DNA of 64,000 nt from Lewinellaceae bacterium (GTDB lineage Bacteria; Bacteroidota; Bacteroidia; Chitinophagales; Saprospiraceae): positions 95,533 through 159,532 of the forward strand of contig JADJOD010000022.1 of assembly GCA_016713985.1 (NCBI GenBank), in the 5' to 3' direction. Of the stretch, positions 49,208 through 56,533 are shown piece after piece; the first letter of the stretch is position 1, and every line of letters begins with the position of its first letter. The notes below the pieces were generated by a model. That model made no database searches, was not told where the DNA came from, and saw nothing but the letters and a program-made list of their open reading frames with translations. Both the position numbers and the translations under genes were made by a program.

Positions 49208-50215
49208 TCAATGTGTGCCGATCCAGGAAAAAATATCCCGCATCACCTGGTCCCATTTCCCGGCGGTGTAGTCGGGTTTTTTGTCGGGGCCGACGGGGTA
49301 AAAATTGTGTTCCACGCCCGGATATACCTGGGTCGTCAGGTTGGTTTTCCCGGCGCGAATAAATTCATACGGAATCAGGTCGCATAGCTCGCAGGCCACG
49401 TCTTCCGTACCGAAGCCAAGGAAGACCGGTATCTCCAGGCGAAGCAGGTCGTCGATCAGATTTTCGGAAAAGGAAGTCCAGGTCGGGTAAGGATCGCCCC
49501 AGGTTTTATCCAGCGCGCCCGGATGGTCGCTGATATCTTTCCATAAAGCCAGCAGATTGTCAACTTTCGCTTGTTTTTCTTCGGGCGTCGCTCCGGCCCG
49601 GATACGTTCGCGGCGGATCATTTCAAAAAAACGACCGACCGGGCTGCAACTCAAATAGACCAAATGGGTTACGCCGGGGGTGCTGACGGCGGTTTTGGTG
49701 GCCACACGCGACCCTTGCGAGTGGCCGAGCAATACGACTTTATTTTGATCGATCCAGGGCGCCTTCAAGAGTTTTTTTAGAACCGAATGTGCCAACAAAG
49801 TATTGTTTTCCAGGGTGTTGTACTTCCAAAAAGCGCTTAGATCGAACCCGGTGCCGGAGTAAGATTGCTGGTCGTCAAGATTGCTTTCCACATCAACCAT
49901 CGGCAATCCCGTTTTCCCGACAAACAGGAAATGATATTGTTGTAACAGGTTATTGAACGGGATCGGATTATTCAAAGCATACGTTTTTCCGTTTTTTTGG
50001 ATAAAAACGGGGGCTATGGAGGAGCCCGTGCAGAATACAATCAGGGGTTTTCTGATGGAAGTATCTCCCAACACCACGAAAGCGGCCCGAAGGCTGTCGA
50101 GCGAAAGGGTATCCGCATGAAATACATTTTTCCCCTGGTACATCCACGTTTGTGCGCCGGCATGGCCGGGTGTCAGCAGAAAAAAAACGGCAAAAACGAT
50201 CAAAATCCGATGCAT
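49208..50215 (-). CDS. Secreted alpha/beta hydrolase
   Basis: A 335-aa protein. The start is ATG 50213-50215 (MHRILIVFAVFFLLTPGHAG), with a signal peptide ending near AGAQTW. The nucleophile elbow is LLGHSQGSRVA. The likely acid residue and His are in GFGTEDVACEL and GVEHNFYP. The LSCSPVGRFFE helical cap is family-typical. The fold is dienelactone-hydrolase-like; the substrate is unknown. It is co-directional in the peptide operon (32 bp from the 287-aa gene, 93 bp from PCAT). It may process the exported product or act independently. Confidence 0.8.
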   Translation of the reverse strand: MHRILIVFAVFFLLTPGHAGAQTWMYQGKNVFHADTLSLDSLRAAFVVLGDTSIRKPLIVFCTGSSIAPVFIQKNGKTYALNNPIPFNNLLQQYHFLFVGKTGLPMVDVESNLDDQQSYSGTGFDLSAFWKYNTLENNTLLAHSVLKKLLKAPWIDQNKVVLLGHSQGSRVATKTAVSTPGVTHLVYLSCSPVGRFFEMIRRERIRAGATPEEKQAKVDNLLALWKDISDHPGALDKTWGDPYPTWTSFSENLIDDLLRLEIPVFLGFGTEDVACELCDLIPYEFIRAGKTNLTTQVYPGVEHNFYPVGPDKKPDYTAGKWDQVMRDIFSWIGTH

Positions 50216-50246
50216 ATGCTTAGGCAGGTTTGAGTGATGCCGCCGG

Positions 50247-51110
50247 CTAACGGGATTCCAATGCGGAGGAATACCGTTTCTCCAGCGCCAGCGGGTTGAA
50301 ATAACCGAGCACCACAAAAGTAACATCGCGATAAGAAGAGTCCGCCGTACTCCCATCGTGCAATACATAATCGGTAGGCGCTATGTATATTTCATTGGGT
50401 TTGACACGGAGCCTGATCACCGGATAATCCGGGTTGGTTTCGAGAAAATACCGGCAAAGGTCTTTTTCATTTTCCGGAACATATCCTTCCGCAAGAGCCT
50501 GGTTGTAAATGTCTTCGATGGATTTGTTGACAAACCAAAGAAAACGGTCGCTTTCGCCCAGATTGAAGCTGATGCGATTGGTTTTATCCGTAAAATTGTT
50601 CACGTCTAAGCCTGTTGCGTTGTCGAAATGCAGGCCCAGGAGTTTGTTTGTTTTTTTGATGTCGCGGGCTACGGAAACCTGGTTGGGCGGGAGCACGTAT
50701 ATCCCGAGCATTTGCCTGCTGCGTTCCGTATCGAATGCATCGAGGTAATGGTTCAGGATTTTGTCGAACTCGGGCATCCTGTCTTTTTTGTTCAGAATGA
50801 TGTCGCGCGCTTGCAGGTTATCGGCCGCACTTTTGAAGTTGAATTCCCTGAATATGTCGGACATTTCCTCCGGAATCGTTGAAATGGCGATAATTTTTCG
50901 GTATTGTTCCGCTGCGGGAGCGTCGCGATCGATGTGCAGCAGCATATCCATTTCGTGTTCGGTCGGCCGCCTCCAGGGCATGCCCGGTACTTTGCCGCCC
51001 TGCAGGTAGTCCGGGGGCGCCGGCACGATACCGTTGCTCAGTTCGATGCGGTTGAAAGGTGACTCGTCGGGGAGGTCGAATAAAATAGAGATACCGGGAG
51101 CGAGGCTCAT
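50247..51110 (-). CDS. Unrecognised 287-aa protein, possible 2OG/Fe(II)-type oxygenase, in the peptide operon
   Basis: No family is recognised. The predicted cytosolic protein has a beta-rich second half (VIRLRVKPNEIYIAPTDYVL; DVTFVVLGYFNPL). One striking layout is H161-F-D163 in LLGLHFDNATG, H251 in DYVLHDGST and R261, exactly 10 residues after H251. The HxD...H-x9-R order equals the metal and 2-oxoglutarate ligands of Fe(II)/2OG oxygenases. This is a motif observation, not a fold assignment. It starts 31 bp after the radical SAM maturase and precedes the hydrolase, so a tailoring or immunity role is plausible. Confidence 0.6.
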   Translation of the reverse strand: MSLAPGISILFDLPDESPFNRIELSNGIVPAPPDYLQGGKVPGMPWRRPTEHEMDMLLHIDRDAPAAEQYRKIIAISTIPEEMSDIFREFNFKSAADNLQARDIILNKKDRMPEFDKILNHYLDAFDTERSRQMLGIYVLPPNQVSVARDIKKTNKLLGLHFDNATGLDVNNFTDKTNRISFNLGESDRFLWFVNKSIEDIYNQALAEGYVPENEKDLCRYFLETNPDYPVIRLRVKPNEIYIAPTDYVLHDGSTADSSYRDVTFVVLGYFNPLALEKRYSSALESR

Positions 51111-51141
51111 AAGATGTCCGTTTGAATGGTAAAAAGATGGG

Positions 51142-52383
51142 TTAGCAGGCGGTTTCCAGTACGGGCTGCATGCTTGAGGCAGCGAGGTTTTGTTCGATGA
51201 TCTCCAGCACTTCCGCTACGCTGAGCAATTCCATACCTGTTTGTTGCAGGTAGGATTCGGGCATGAGGCGGAGGATGCGGTTCTGGATGTACACGATGAG
51301 TTTCATCAGGTCGCGGCAGTAGATGGACGGGTTGTCAAATCCGTTTTCGGCGCTGTAACGTGTTACGAGGTATCCGCCGCCGCACACTTCGTTGAGGGGG
51401 CAGGCGCGGCATTGTGCGCAAAGGTTTTTGTGGCTGTCGAAGTAGAGGCGTATCAGCGGGGTGTTTTGCGCCTCGTCGATGCTGTTGGAAAACACACTCA
51501 TGTTGCCCTTGGTGAATCCGTGGCCACAGGCTTTGAGTGTATCTACCGTTTCGATATCACCGTTGGTCTCGATGATCAGGGTATCGTTTTGGCCACCGCC
51601 GAGCACCTCGTTCCCCGATCCTTCTTTTCCAAACATCAGTTCGATCAGGGTCTCAAAAATCTGGACCTTGGGTTTGTCCTGGCAGGTATCAGCCATCCAA
51701 TGGTCGAACAGCGGGATCAACCAATCTGCCACGGGGGTCCGGCCATTCGTATGATCGATGCCGAACAGGCCGGGCGGGTTGTCATAGTGCATATCGGGGA
51801 GCAGAATACTATAGTTGGTCACCCCAAGGCTTTTAAAGTGTTCATAGATTTCGATGGGGTTTTCTTTGATATTGAATACGGTGATTACTCCTACCCGTTT
51901 GAAGTGCCGGCGGAAAATCTGCAACCCACGCACTACATTGTCGTGACTCCCTCTTCCTTTGTGGTCGATACGGTACATATTATGCGCTTTAGGCGTTCCG
52001 TCCATGCTGATACCCACTGAAATCCGTAATTCTTCGAATAATTTACACCATTCTTCCGTGATGAGTACGCCGTTCGTCTGCATCATGAAACGCAGGTCCG
52101 TCTGTTCGGGGTCGATCAGTTTGCGGGCTTTGGCTATAAAATTCCGGTAGAATTTTTTGGGCGCCATCAAGGGTTCGCCACCGTGAAAGATCAAAAAGAA
52201 AACCCGCAGTTTATGCGTTTCGACGTGTTCCTTTACGCGGTGCAGCAAGGCATCCACAACGGCGTCGCTCATAAATTTGGGTTGGCTCTTGTAGGTGAGA
52301 TCTCCCATATTGTACATGTAGCAATAGGTGCAGTTCAAATTGCACCGGCTGGCTACTTTCAACACCAAAGACGTGCATTCCAT
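51142..52383 (-). CDS. Radical SAM/SPASM peptide maturase
   Basis: A 413-aa enzyme. The radical SAM motif CxxxCxxC is C14, C18 and C21 (SRCNLNCTYCYMYN). HGGEPLMAPKKFY and DLRFMMQTNGVLI are the GGEP and SAM-binding strands. The C-terminal SPASM domain carries Cys in LKACGHGF and CAQCRACPLNEVCGGGYLV, for auxiliary iron-sulfur clusters. The layout resembles anSME-like and Fxs/Grr cyclophane maturases. It lies 94 bp after a 64-aa peptide gene with a GG leader, making it the likely modifying enzyme. Product chemistry is inference. Confidence 0.93.
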   Translation of the reverse strand: MECTSLVLKVASRCNLNCTYCYMYNMGDLTYKSQPKFMSDAVVDALLHRVKEHVETHKLRVFFLIFHGGEPLMAPKKFYRNFIAKARKLIDPEQTDLRFMMQTNGVLITEEWCKLFEELRISVGISMDGTPKAHNMYRIDHKGRGSHDNVVRGLQIFRRHFKRVGVITVFNIKENPIEIYEHFKSLGVTNYSILLPDMHYDNPPGLFGIDHTNGRTPVADWLIPLFDHWMADTCQDKPKVQIFETLIELMFGKEGSGNEVLGGGQNDTLIIETNGDIETVDTLKACGHGFTKGNMSVFSNSIDEAQNTPLIRLYFDSHKNLCAQCRACPLNEVCGGGYLVTRYSAENGFDNPSIYCRDLMKLIVYIQNRILRLMPESYLQQTGMELLSVAEVLEIIEQNLAASSMQPVLETAC

Positions 52384-52427
52384 GATCAGAAGCGGCTTTT
52401 AAGTGAAAAAAATCGGCGTGAAAGAAT

Positions 52428-52454
52428 GAATTGGGTGCACCATGCACCCAATTC
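52428..52454 (-). promoter_or_regulatory. Perfect 12-bp inverted repeat between precursor and maturase
   Basis: GAATTGGGTGCA and TGCACCCAATTC flank a 3-base loop, 24 bp after the precursor stop. Without a T-run directly after it, it is better read as an mRNA-stabilising or read-through attenuator hairpin, which would give more precursor than enzyme. Confidence 0.6.
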
Positions 52455-52477
52455 AGAATAGTCTCAGGGCAAAACCC

Positions 52478-52672
52478 TTAGTAAATTTGAACGTACCTGA
52501 CGCTTTCTGCGTAAGGGGGATCCACTTTCAGAAAGCCCGGGAGCGTGGGTACATCGCCGCCGATGATAGCATCGAGGAAAGACAACTGTTGCGTGCCGAA
52601 GTCGGAAAGCGTCTTTTTGAGGGCTTCCTTTTGATCATCGGTCTTGACGAAGAAATTCTTCTTTGACGTCAT
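52478..52672 (-). CDS. RiPP precursor peptide with double-glycine leader
   Basis: A 64-aa peptide, start ATG 52670-52672. The leader (MTSKKNFFVKTDDQKEALKK, then TLSDFGTQQLSFLDAIIGG) ends at Gly-Gly (38-39) with hydrophobic Ile at -4 and Leu at -7, as expected for C39 cleavage. The core has 25 residues: DVPTLPGFLKVDPPY, then AESVRYVQIY. Three Tyr lie in the last 11 residues, in Y-A-E and Y-V-Q contexts that suit three-residue aromatic crosslinks. The frame is open upstream to 52891 but that part has no coding character. It is first gene of an operon with maturase and exporter. No cleavage or crosslink is demonstrated. Confidence 0.75.
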   Translation of the reverse strand: MTSKKNFFVKTDDQKEALKKTLSDFGTQQLSFLDAIIGGDVPTLPGFLKVDPPYAESVRYVQIY

Positions 52673-53041
52673 GGTAATGGAATGATTGTTTTTAAAAGAA
52701 CTCCAATCCGTCACGTGGTAGGAGAGCTTGCGTCTGCACTTTTTATCCCCTGCCCTGGCCATGGCGAAGGATGGGAAGGCAGAAAGGCCCATATAACTTT
52801 CGAAATTATATTCTATGGTCTCGCAAAGGTGGAGGCATGTGCACCTATCTTTCCGTGCCATCCTGCGCCATTTCGTGCCATTTTGTGCCACGCCGGGCGC
52901 CCGGCCGGACCGACGCGGGCAGGTTTGACAACCTTGGGAAGACTATTGTTAGATTGAGTACTTTAACAGAGGAAGGCCTTCCGGCAAAAAAGGAAGAGGG
53001 GCGGCCGGTAAACCGGACAGAAAAACGGACGTTAAAAAATA
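52673..53041. other. Regulatory gap between peptide operon and GNAT gene
   Basis: A 369-bp non-coding stretch between divergent genes. A minus-strand CACCTTTG near 52825-52832 differs by one base from TAnnTTTG and could mark the operon promoter, about 150 bp before the precursor. Several short G+C-rich repeats (CGTGCCATTT, TTGTGCCA) are seen. No gene. Confidence 0.35.
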
Positions 53042-53506
53042 ATGGAAAACTCTTTTCGCACGGCTTCACCGGCCGACCTTCCCATGCTCGTGGAAATGGT
53101 GAGTTCGCTTTATGCAGAAGACCCGAGCCCGCAACACCCTACCCCGGAACATACCCGGCATACTTTCGGCGAATTGGAACGGCATCCCGAAAAAGGCCGG
53201 ATCTTGCTGTTGCTGTACGATGGAAAAGTTGCCGGCTATGCAATTCTGGTTTATTTCTGGAGCAATGAATACGGCGGCAATAAAATCATCATCGATGAAC
53301 TGTTTGTGTTGCCCGGGTTTCGGGGCAAGGGTATTTCAACGGCATTTTTCCGGCACCTGGAGCGCGAATATACTTCGATGGCCGTGGCTTTCGAACTGGA
53401 GGTAACACCCGATAATGCCGCTGCAAGGCGGCTTTACGAGCGGCTTGGTTTCCGAAAGGCCAAAAATGATTACATGGTCAAACGTGCCGCAATTATTTCC
53501 GGATAA
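53042..53506 (+). CDS. GNAT family N-acetyltransferase
   Basis: A 154-aa acetyltransferase. Central strand and acyl-CoA loop are in IDELFVLPGFRGKGISTAFF (R-G-K-G), with the C-terminal ELEVTPDNAAARRLYERLGF of the family. Substrate unknown. Divergently transcribed from the peptide operon; no direct link evident, though it could be a resistance function. Confidence 0.9.
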   Translation: MENSFRTASPADLPMLVEMVSSLYAEDPSPQHPTPEHTRHTFGELERHPEKGRILLLLYDGKVAGYAILVYFWSNEYGGNKIIIDELFVLPGFRGKGISTAFFRHLEREYTSMAVAFELEVTPDNAAARRLYERLGFRKAKNDYMVKRAAIISG

Positions 53507-53614
53507 ATTAAAAGGAACGATTGGTGAGCAGCACAGCAAATATACTTTTGGGAAAATCGTTTTTCCGCCGTGGCTACCTTTGAGGCCGATTTTTGAATTC
53601 ACAACGCCCGTTCC

Positions 53615-54067
53615 ATGAAATATCTTTTGTTGACCTTTTTCGCAAGTATATTGTTTTTTGCTTGTCAAAACCAATCCCAACCCGGCTCCGAACCGGAAAC
53701 GGTGTCACAAACCACCGTACAATTGCCCCGGGACTTCCTTGATTTTTATGAAAAATTTCACCGCGACAGCCAATACCAGATGGAACACGTGGTTTGGCCG
53801 CTCCAGGGAGATACCAGCGAGCAGGTGGATAGCACACATTATAAAAAAGTGGGTATTCAATGGCGCCCGGAAGAGTGGCATATGCAACGACTTGCATACA
53901 ATCCGAAGGATTACCACCGCGACCTCCAGATGTTGGGCGAAGTGTTGATCATCGAACGTATCCGGGCAAAAGCGGCCAATTACGGCATCGAACGGCGGTT
54001 TGCCAAACAGCCCGAAGGAGAATGGGCGCTGATCTATTATTCCGATATGCAGGAAATGGTAAAATAA
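53615..54067 (+). CDS. Hypothetical lipoprotein
   Basis: A 150-aa protein with a lipobox (ASILFFACQNQ, Cys17). The mature part is charged, with FLDFYEKFHRDSQYQMEHVV, GIQWRPEEWHMQRLAYNPKD and a C-terminal GEWALIYYSDMQEMVK. The pattern resembles DUF4348-type envelope proteins in Bacteroidota. Function unknown. Confidence 0.72.
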   Translation: MKYLLLTFFASILFFACQNQSQPGSEPETVSQTTVQLPRDFLDFYEKFHRDSQYQMEHVVWPLQGDTSEQVDSTHYKKVGIQWRPEEWHMQRLAYNPKDYHRDLQMLGEVLIIERIRAKAANYGIERRFAKQPEGEWALIYYSDMQEMVK

Positions 54068-54070
54068 GAA

Positions 54071-54207
54071 GGGTTTAAGGGTTTAAAGGTTTGAGGGTTT
54101 AAGGGTTTCAGGGTTTCGGGCTGCTTTACCACAACCCTGAAACCCTGAAACCCTGAAACCCTGAAAAACCCTGAAACCCTCAAACCCTCAAACCCTTAAA
54201 CCCTGAA
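54071..54207. repeat. Inverted octamer array (GGGTTTAA / CCCTGAAA)
   Basis: Left arm: six GGGTTTnn octamers (TAA, TGA, TCA variants). After a 14-bp spacer (CTGCTTTACCACAA) the right arm has nine complementary octamers, mainly CCCTGAAA. It can form one long hairpin lying between two convergent genes, so it would terminate both. Not a CRISPR: the units are 8 bp with no spacers. Confidence 0.85.
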
Positions 54208-54218
54208 GTTCCTGTAAA

Positions 54219-56174
54219 TTACTTGTTCACTACGAGTTTGCGCGTATGCGAGAGTTCGCCGTTGCGCACCTGTACGAAGTAAACACCGTTGGGTAACTGG
54301 CTGACATCCAGCGTCATGCGGTTGTCGCCTTTAGCCATGTTCCGGTGTTGTTGCACAGTGGCTTTGCCGGACATATCCAGGATAGAAACGGCGACGTCGG
54401 CCTCTGCTTCCATCGGAACTTCTACGGTCAGTTCGCTGGTCGCCGGGTTGGGGAACATTCCAAAAGCGGCATTTTCAAATACCACCGGGATTTCCACTTC
54501 TTCCGAAGCCCCGTCAGTGCTGCCGTCGGTACGCCAGTTGCTGGCGCTCAGGCTCACTTTCAGGGTATAACACTGTGAAGCGCTGAACGCACCGTTGTAA
54601 CCAAATACGTAAGCTACATAGTTGCTCGAAACGGTTGTTGTGTTATAAGTGATCAGCTCACTTGCCGTACCCGCGTTGAGCGAAGATGCGAGCAAGGTGT
54701 AGTTGTTATTGTTGGTGTTCTTGCGATAAAGCCTCAGATCGTAATCGGCCGGCAGCGTTGTCAGTTCGATTTTGATATTCCGCGTAGCGCTTGTGTTGGA
54801 GAACTTGTTATAGTCCTTATCCGTAGAAGTGGCGATTTTCGCGGTAAAAGCCGTATTGACCGGAACTACCTTGGCTGTAGACAGCGAGTTATTCGTCTCA
54901 TACTGATCGGCGCAGCTGCCCGAAGTTGTGGTAAAGGATGCTGCTGAGGAGTACGTGCTCGATGTGCCGCCACAAACCGCCTGCACCTGGTAGTTGTAAG
55001 TGGTGCCCGCCGTCAGGCCGCTCAGGGGATGTGAAGTGCCCGTGATGCCGGTTACCGTCGTCCAGGTGCCGGAAGAAGACAATTTCCACTGAAGGTTGTA
55101 GGACGTAGCGCCGCCGACTGCACTCCAGCCCAGGGTAGCGCTGGTTTGTGTAATGGAAGAGGCGTTCAGACCGGAAGGTGTGCCGCAGGAGCCGCCGCTG
55201 GGAGGCTGGCAGCCGGGCGAAGTCAGCAGGGAAGCACGAGCGCCGCCCGCGTTGAACAGCGCCTGCATCCTGCTCTTTTGTCCGTTGGTGAAAAGATTCA
55301 TACAAGCATCATCGGTATAGTCCATATAATTCATGAACATGTCACCGTTCGGGCCGTTGCTGCAGCTGACAACCGGGAAGACCGGGCAACCGTAGTTTTC
55401 GTCGGCCTGATTGGGGGTATCGCTGGCGCTGTCGGTTCCGTTGCAGGAAGTGCCGTCGTCGCCCCAGATGTGGTAGCAGTTGAGCCAGTGGCCAACTTCG
55501 TGGGTGGCTGTGCGGCCCAGGTGGAAGGGCTGGGTGGAGCCGATGGTTCCGAAATAGGCGTAATCACATACCACACCGTCCGTAGAAGCCGGGCCGCCGG
55601 GAAATTGTGCGTAACCCAACAGACCGCCGCTGAGGTTGCATACCCAGAGGTTCAGGTATTTGCCGGAATCCCAGGCATCAAGACCGCCGGTGCTAAAAAA
55701 TTTCATGTTATCGTTCGTGCTGAAGCCGTTCACCGTGGTCTGACGGCGCTGAATACCTGTTGTGGCATTTCCGTTCGGGTCCTGCGTGGCCATGCAAAAA
55801 TTGATCTCGCAGTCGGCGGCAATGGATTGCCAAACGCCGGGCGTGTTCGATGCGTCGGCATTCAGCCGGCGGAAGTCCGCGTTTAATACGTCAATCTGGG
55901 AAAGAATCTTGTCGTCGGATAAGTTCTGTGTCGTATTAAAATACACTACGTGAACCACCACGGGGATGGTAACCTGTACGCGGTCCTGAACACCGCCTGA
56001 ATGAATAAAGTCATCGGTGTGGCGCTCGATGTCTTTCATAATTTGTTGCATCTCAGGGTTTTCGAGTAATTGCCGGGCAAGTACTTCGTTGGCGCCGCAA
56101 GAGCGTTGCTGTCCCTGAAGGGTGACTGCAAAAAGCAGAAGCGTGGAGATTGAAAGCAGAATGTTTCGAATCAT
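54219..56174 (-). CDS. M43 (pappalysin-type) metalloprotease with fibronectin III domain and T9SS sorting domain
   Basis: A 651-aa secreted protease. The start is ATG 56172-56174 (MIRNILLSISTLLLFAVTLQ), a signal peptide; the upstream frame is not coding-like. The metal site is HEVGHWLNCYHIWGDD (HExxHxxNxxH), with the family's N in place of G. Met-turn region is near FMNYMDYTDDACMN. A fibronectin III domain (ASSITQTSATLGWSAVGGAT) and a pre-peptidase C-type domain precede the T9SS sorting domain (FGMFPNPATSELTVEVP), which ends RKLVVNK. Exported to the surface. Confidence 0.92.
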   Translation of the reverse strand: MIRNILLSISTLLLFAVTLQGQQRSCGANEVLARQLLENPEMQQIMKDIERHTDDFIHSGGVQDRVQVTIPVVVHVVYFNTTQNLSDDKILSQIDVLNADFRRLNADASNTPGVWQSIAADCEINFCMATQDPNGNATTGIQRRQTTVNGFSTNDNMKFFSTGGLDAWDSGKYLNLWVCNLSGGLLGYAQFPGGPASTDGVVCDYAYFGTIGSTQPFHLGRTATHEVGHWLNCYHIWGDDGTSCNGTDSASDTPNQADENYGCPVFPVVSCSNGPNGDMFMNYMDYTDDACMNLFTNGQKSRMQALFNAGGARASLLTSPGCQPPSGGSCGTPSGLNASSITQTSATLGWSAVGGATSYNLQWKLSSSGTWTTVTGITGTSHPLSGLTAGTTYNYQVQAVCGGTSSTYSSAASFTTTSGSCADQYETNNSLSTAKVVPVNTAFTAKIATSTDKDYNKFSNTSATRNIKIELTTLPADYDLRLYRKNTNNNNYTLLASSLNAGTASELITYNTTTVSSNYVAYVFGYNGAFSASQCYTLKVSLSASNWRTDGSTDGASEEVEIPVVFENAAFGMFPNPATSELTVEVPMEAEADVAVSILDMSGKATVQQHRNMAKGDNRMTLDVSQLPNGVYFVQVRNGELSHTRKLVVNK

Positions 56175-56533
56175 GATTAGTGCTGAAGGTTGATAAATGA
56201 ACAGTTCGAGTTTGGTAAAATACCTGGAATACAGGCAATCATAAATTGCCTCATTTTTGCGAAACAGAGAATTTTCGCTCGCAAATGTATTTTTTTTAAG
56301 AGTTAGCCTCGCAAATATTTTTTGTCCCAAAAATGACATATTTGAAAAGCGTTCTGTTTCCCGACACTGTATTGCCAAAAAAGATTCGGATTACAGGCGC
56401 GCAGGCAGTAGAATCGACGGAAAAAATAAAAAACTCATGCCGGGCGCTCGTGTCGAAAAACGCTTCTGCGACCAATGGCACCTTTGGATAACCACACTGT
56501 ATTACATTTGCCCACGTACAAACTCAAAATATT
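56175..56533. other. Divergent promoter region between M43 and M1 peptidase genes
   Basis: A 359-bp AT-rich gap holding the regulatory sequences of two diverging peptidase genes. Runs such as AATATTTTTTG (56310-56320) resemble -7 elements, but none has a clear partner box. No gene or repeat is seen. Confidence 0.3.

Noticed and set aside
52478..52891. Longer 137-aa version of the RiPP precursor
   Set aside because: The extra N-terminal part (GTKWRRMARKDRC) lacks coding character; the 64-aa start gives a normal GG leader length.
54071..54207. Possible CRISPR array or telomere-like repeat
   Set aside because: Units are 8 bp without spacers and form an inverted pair; no cas genes in the window and the location between convergent genes suits a terminator.
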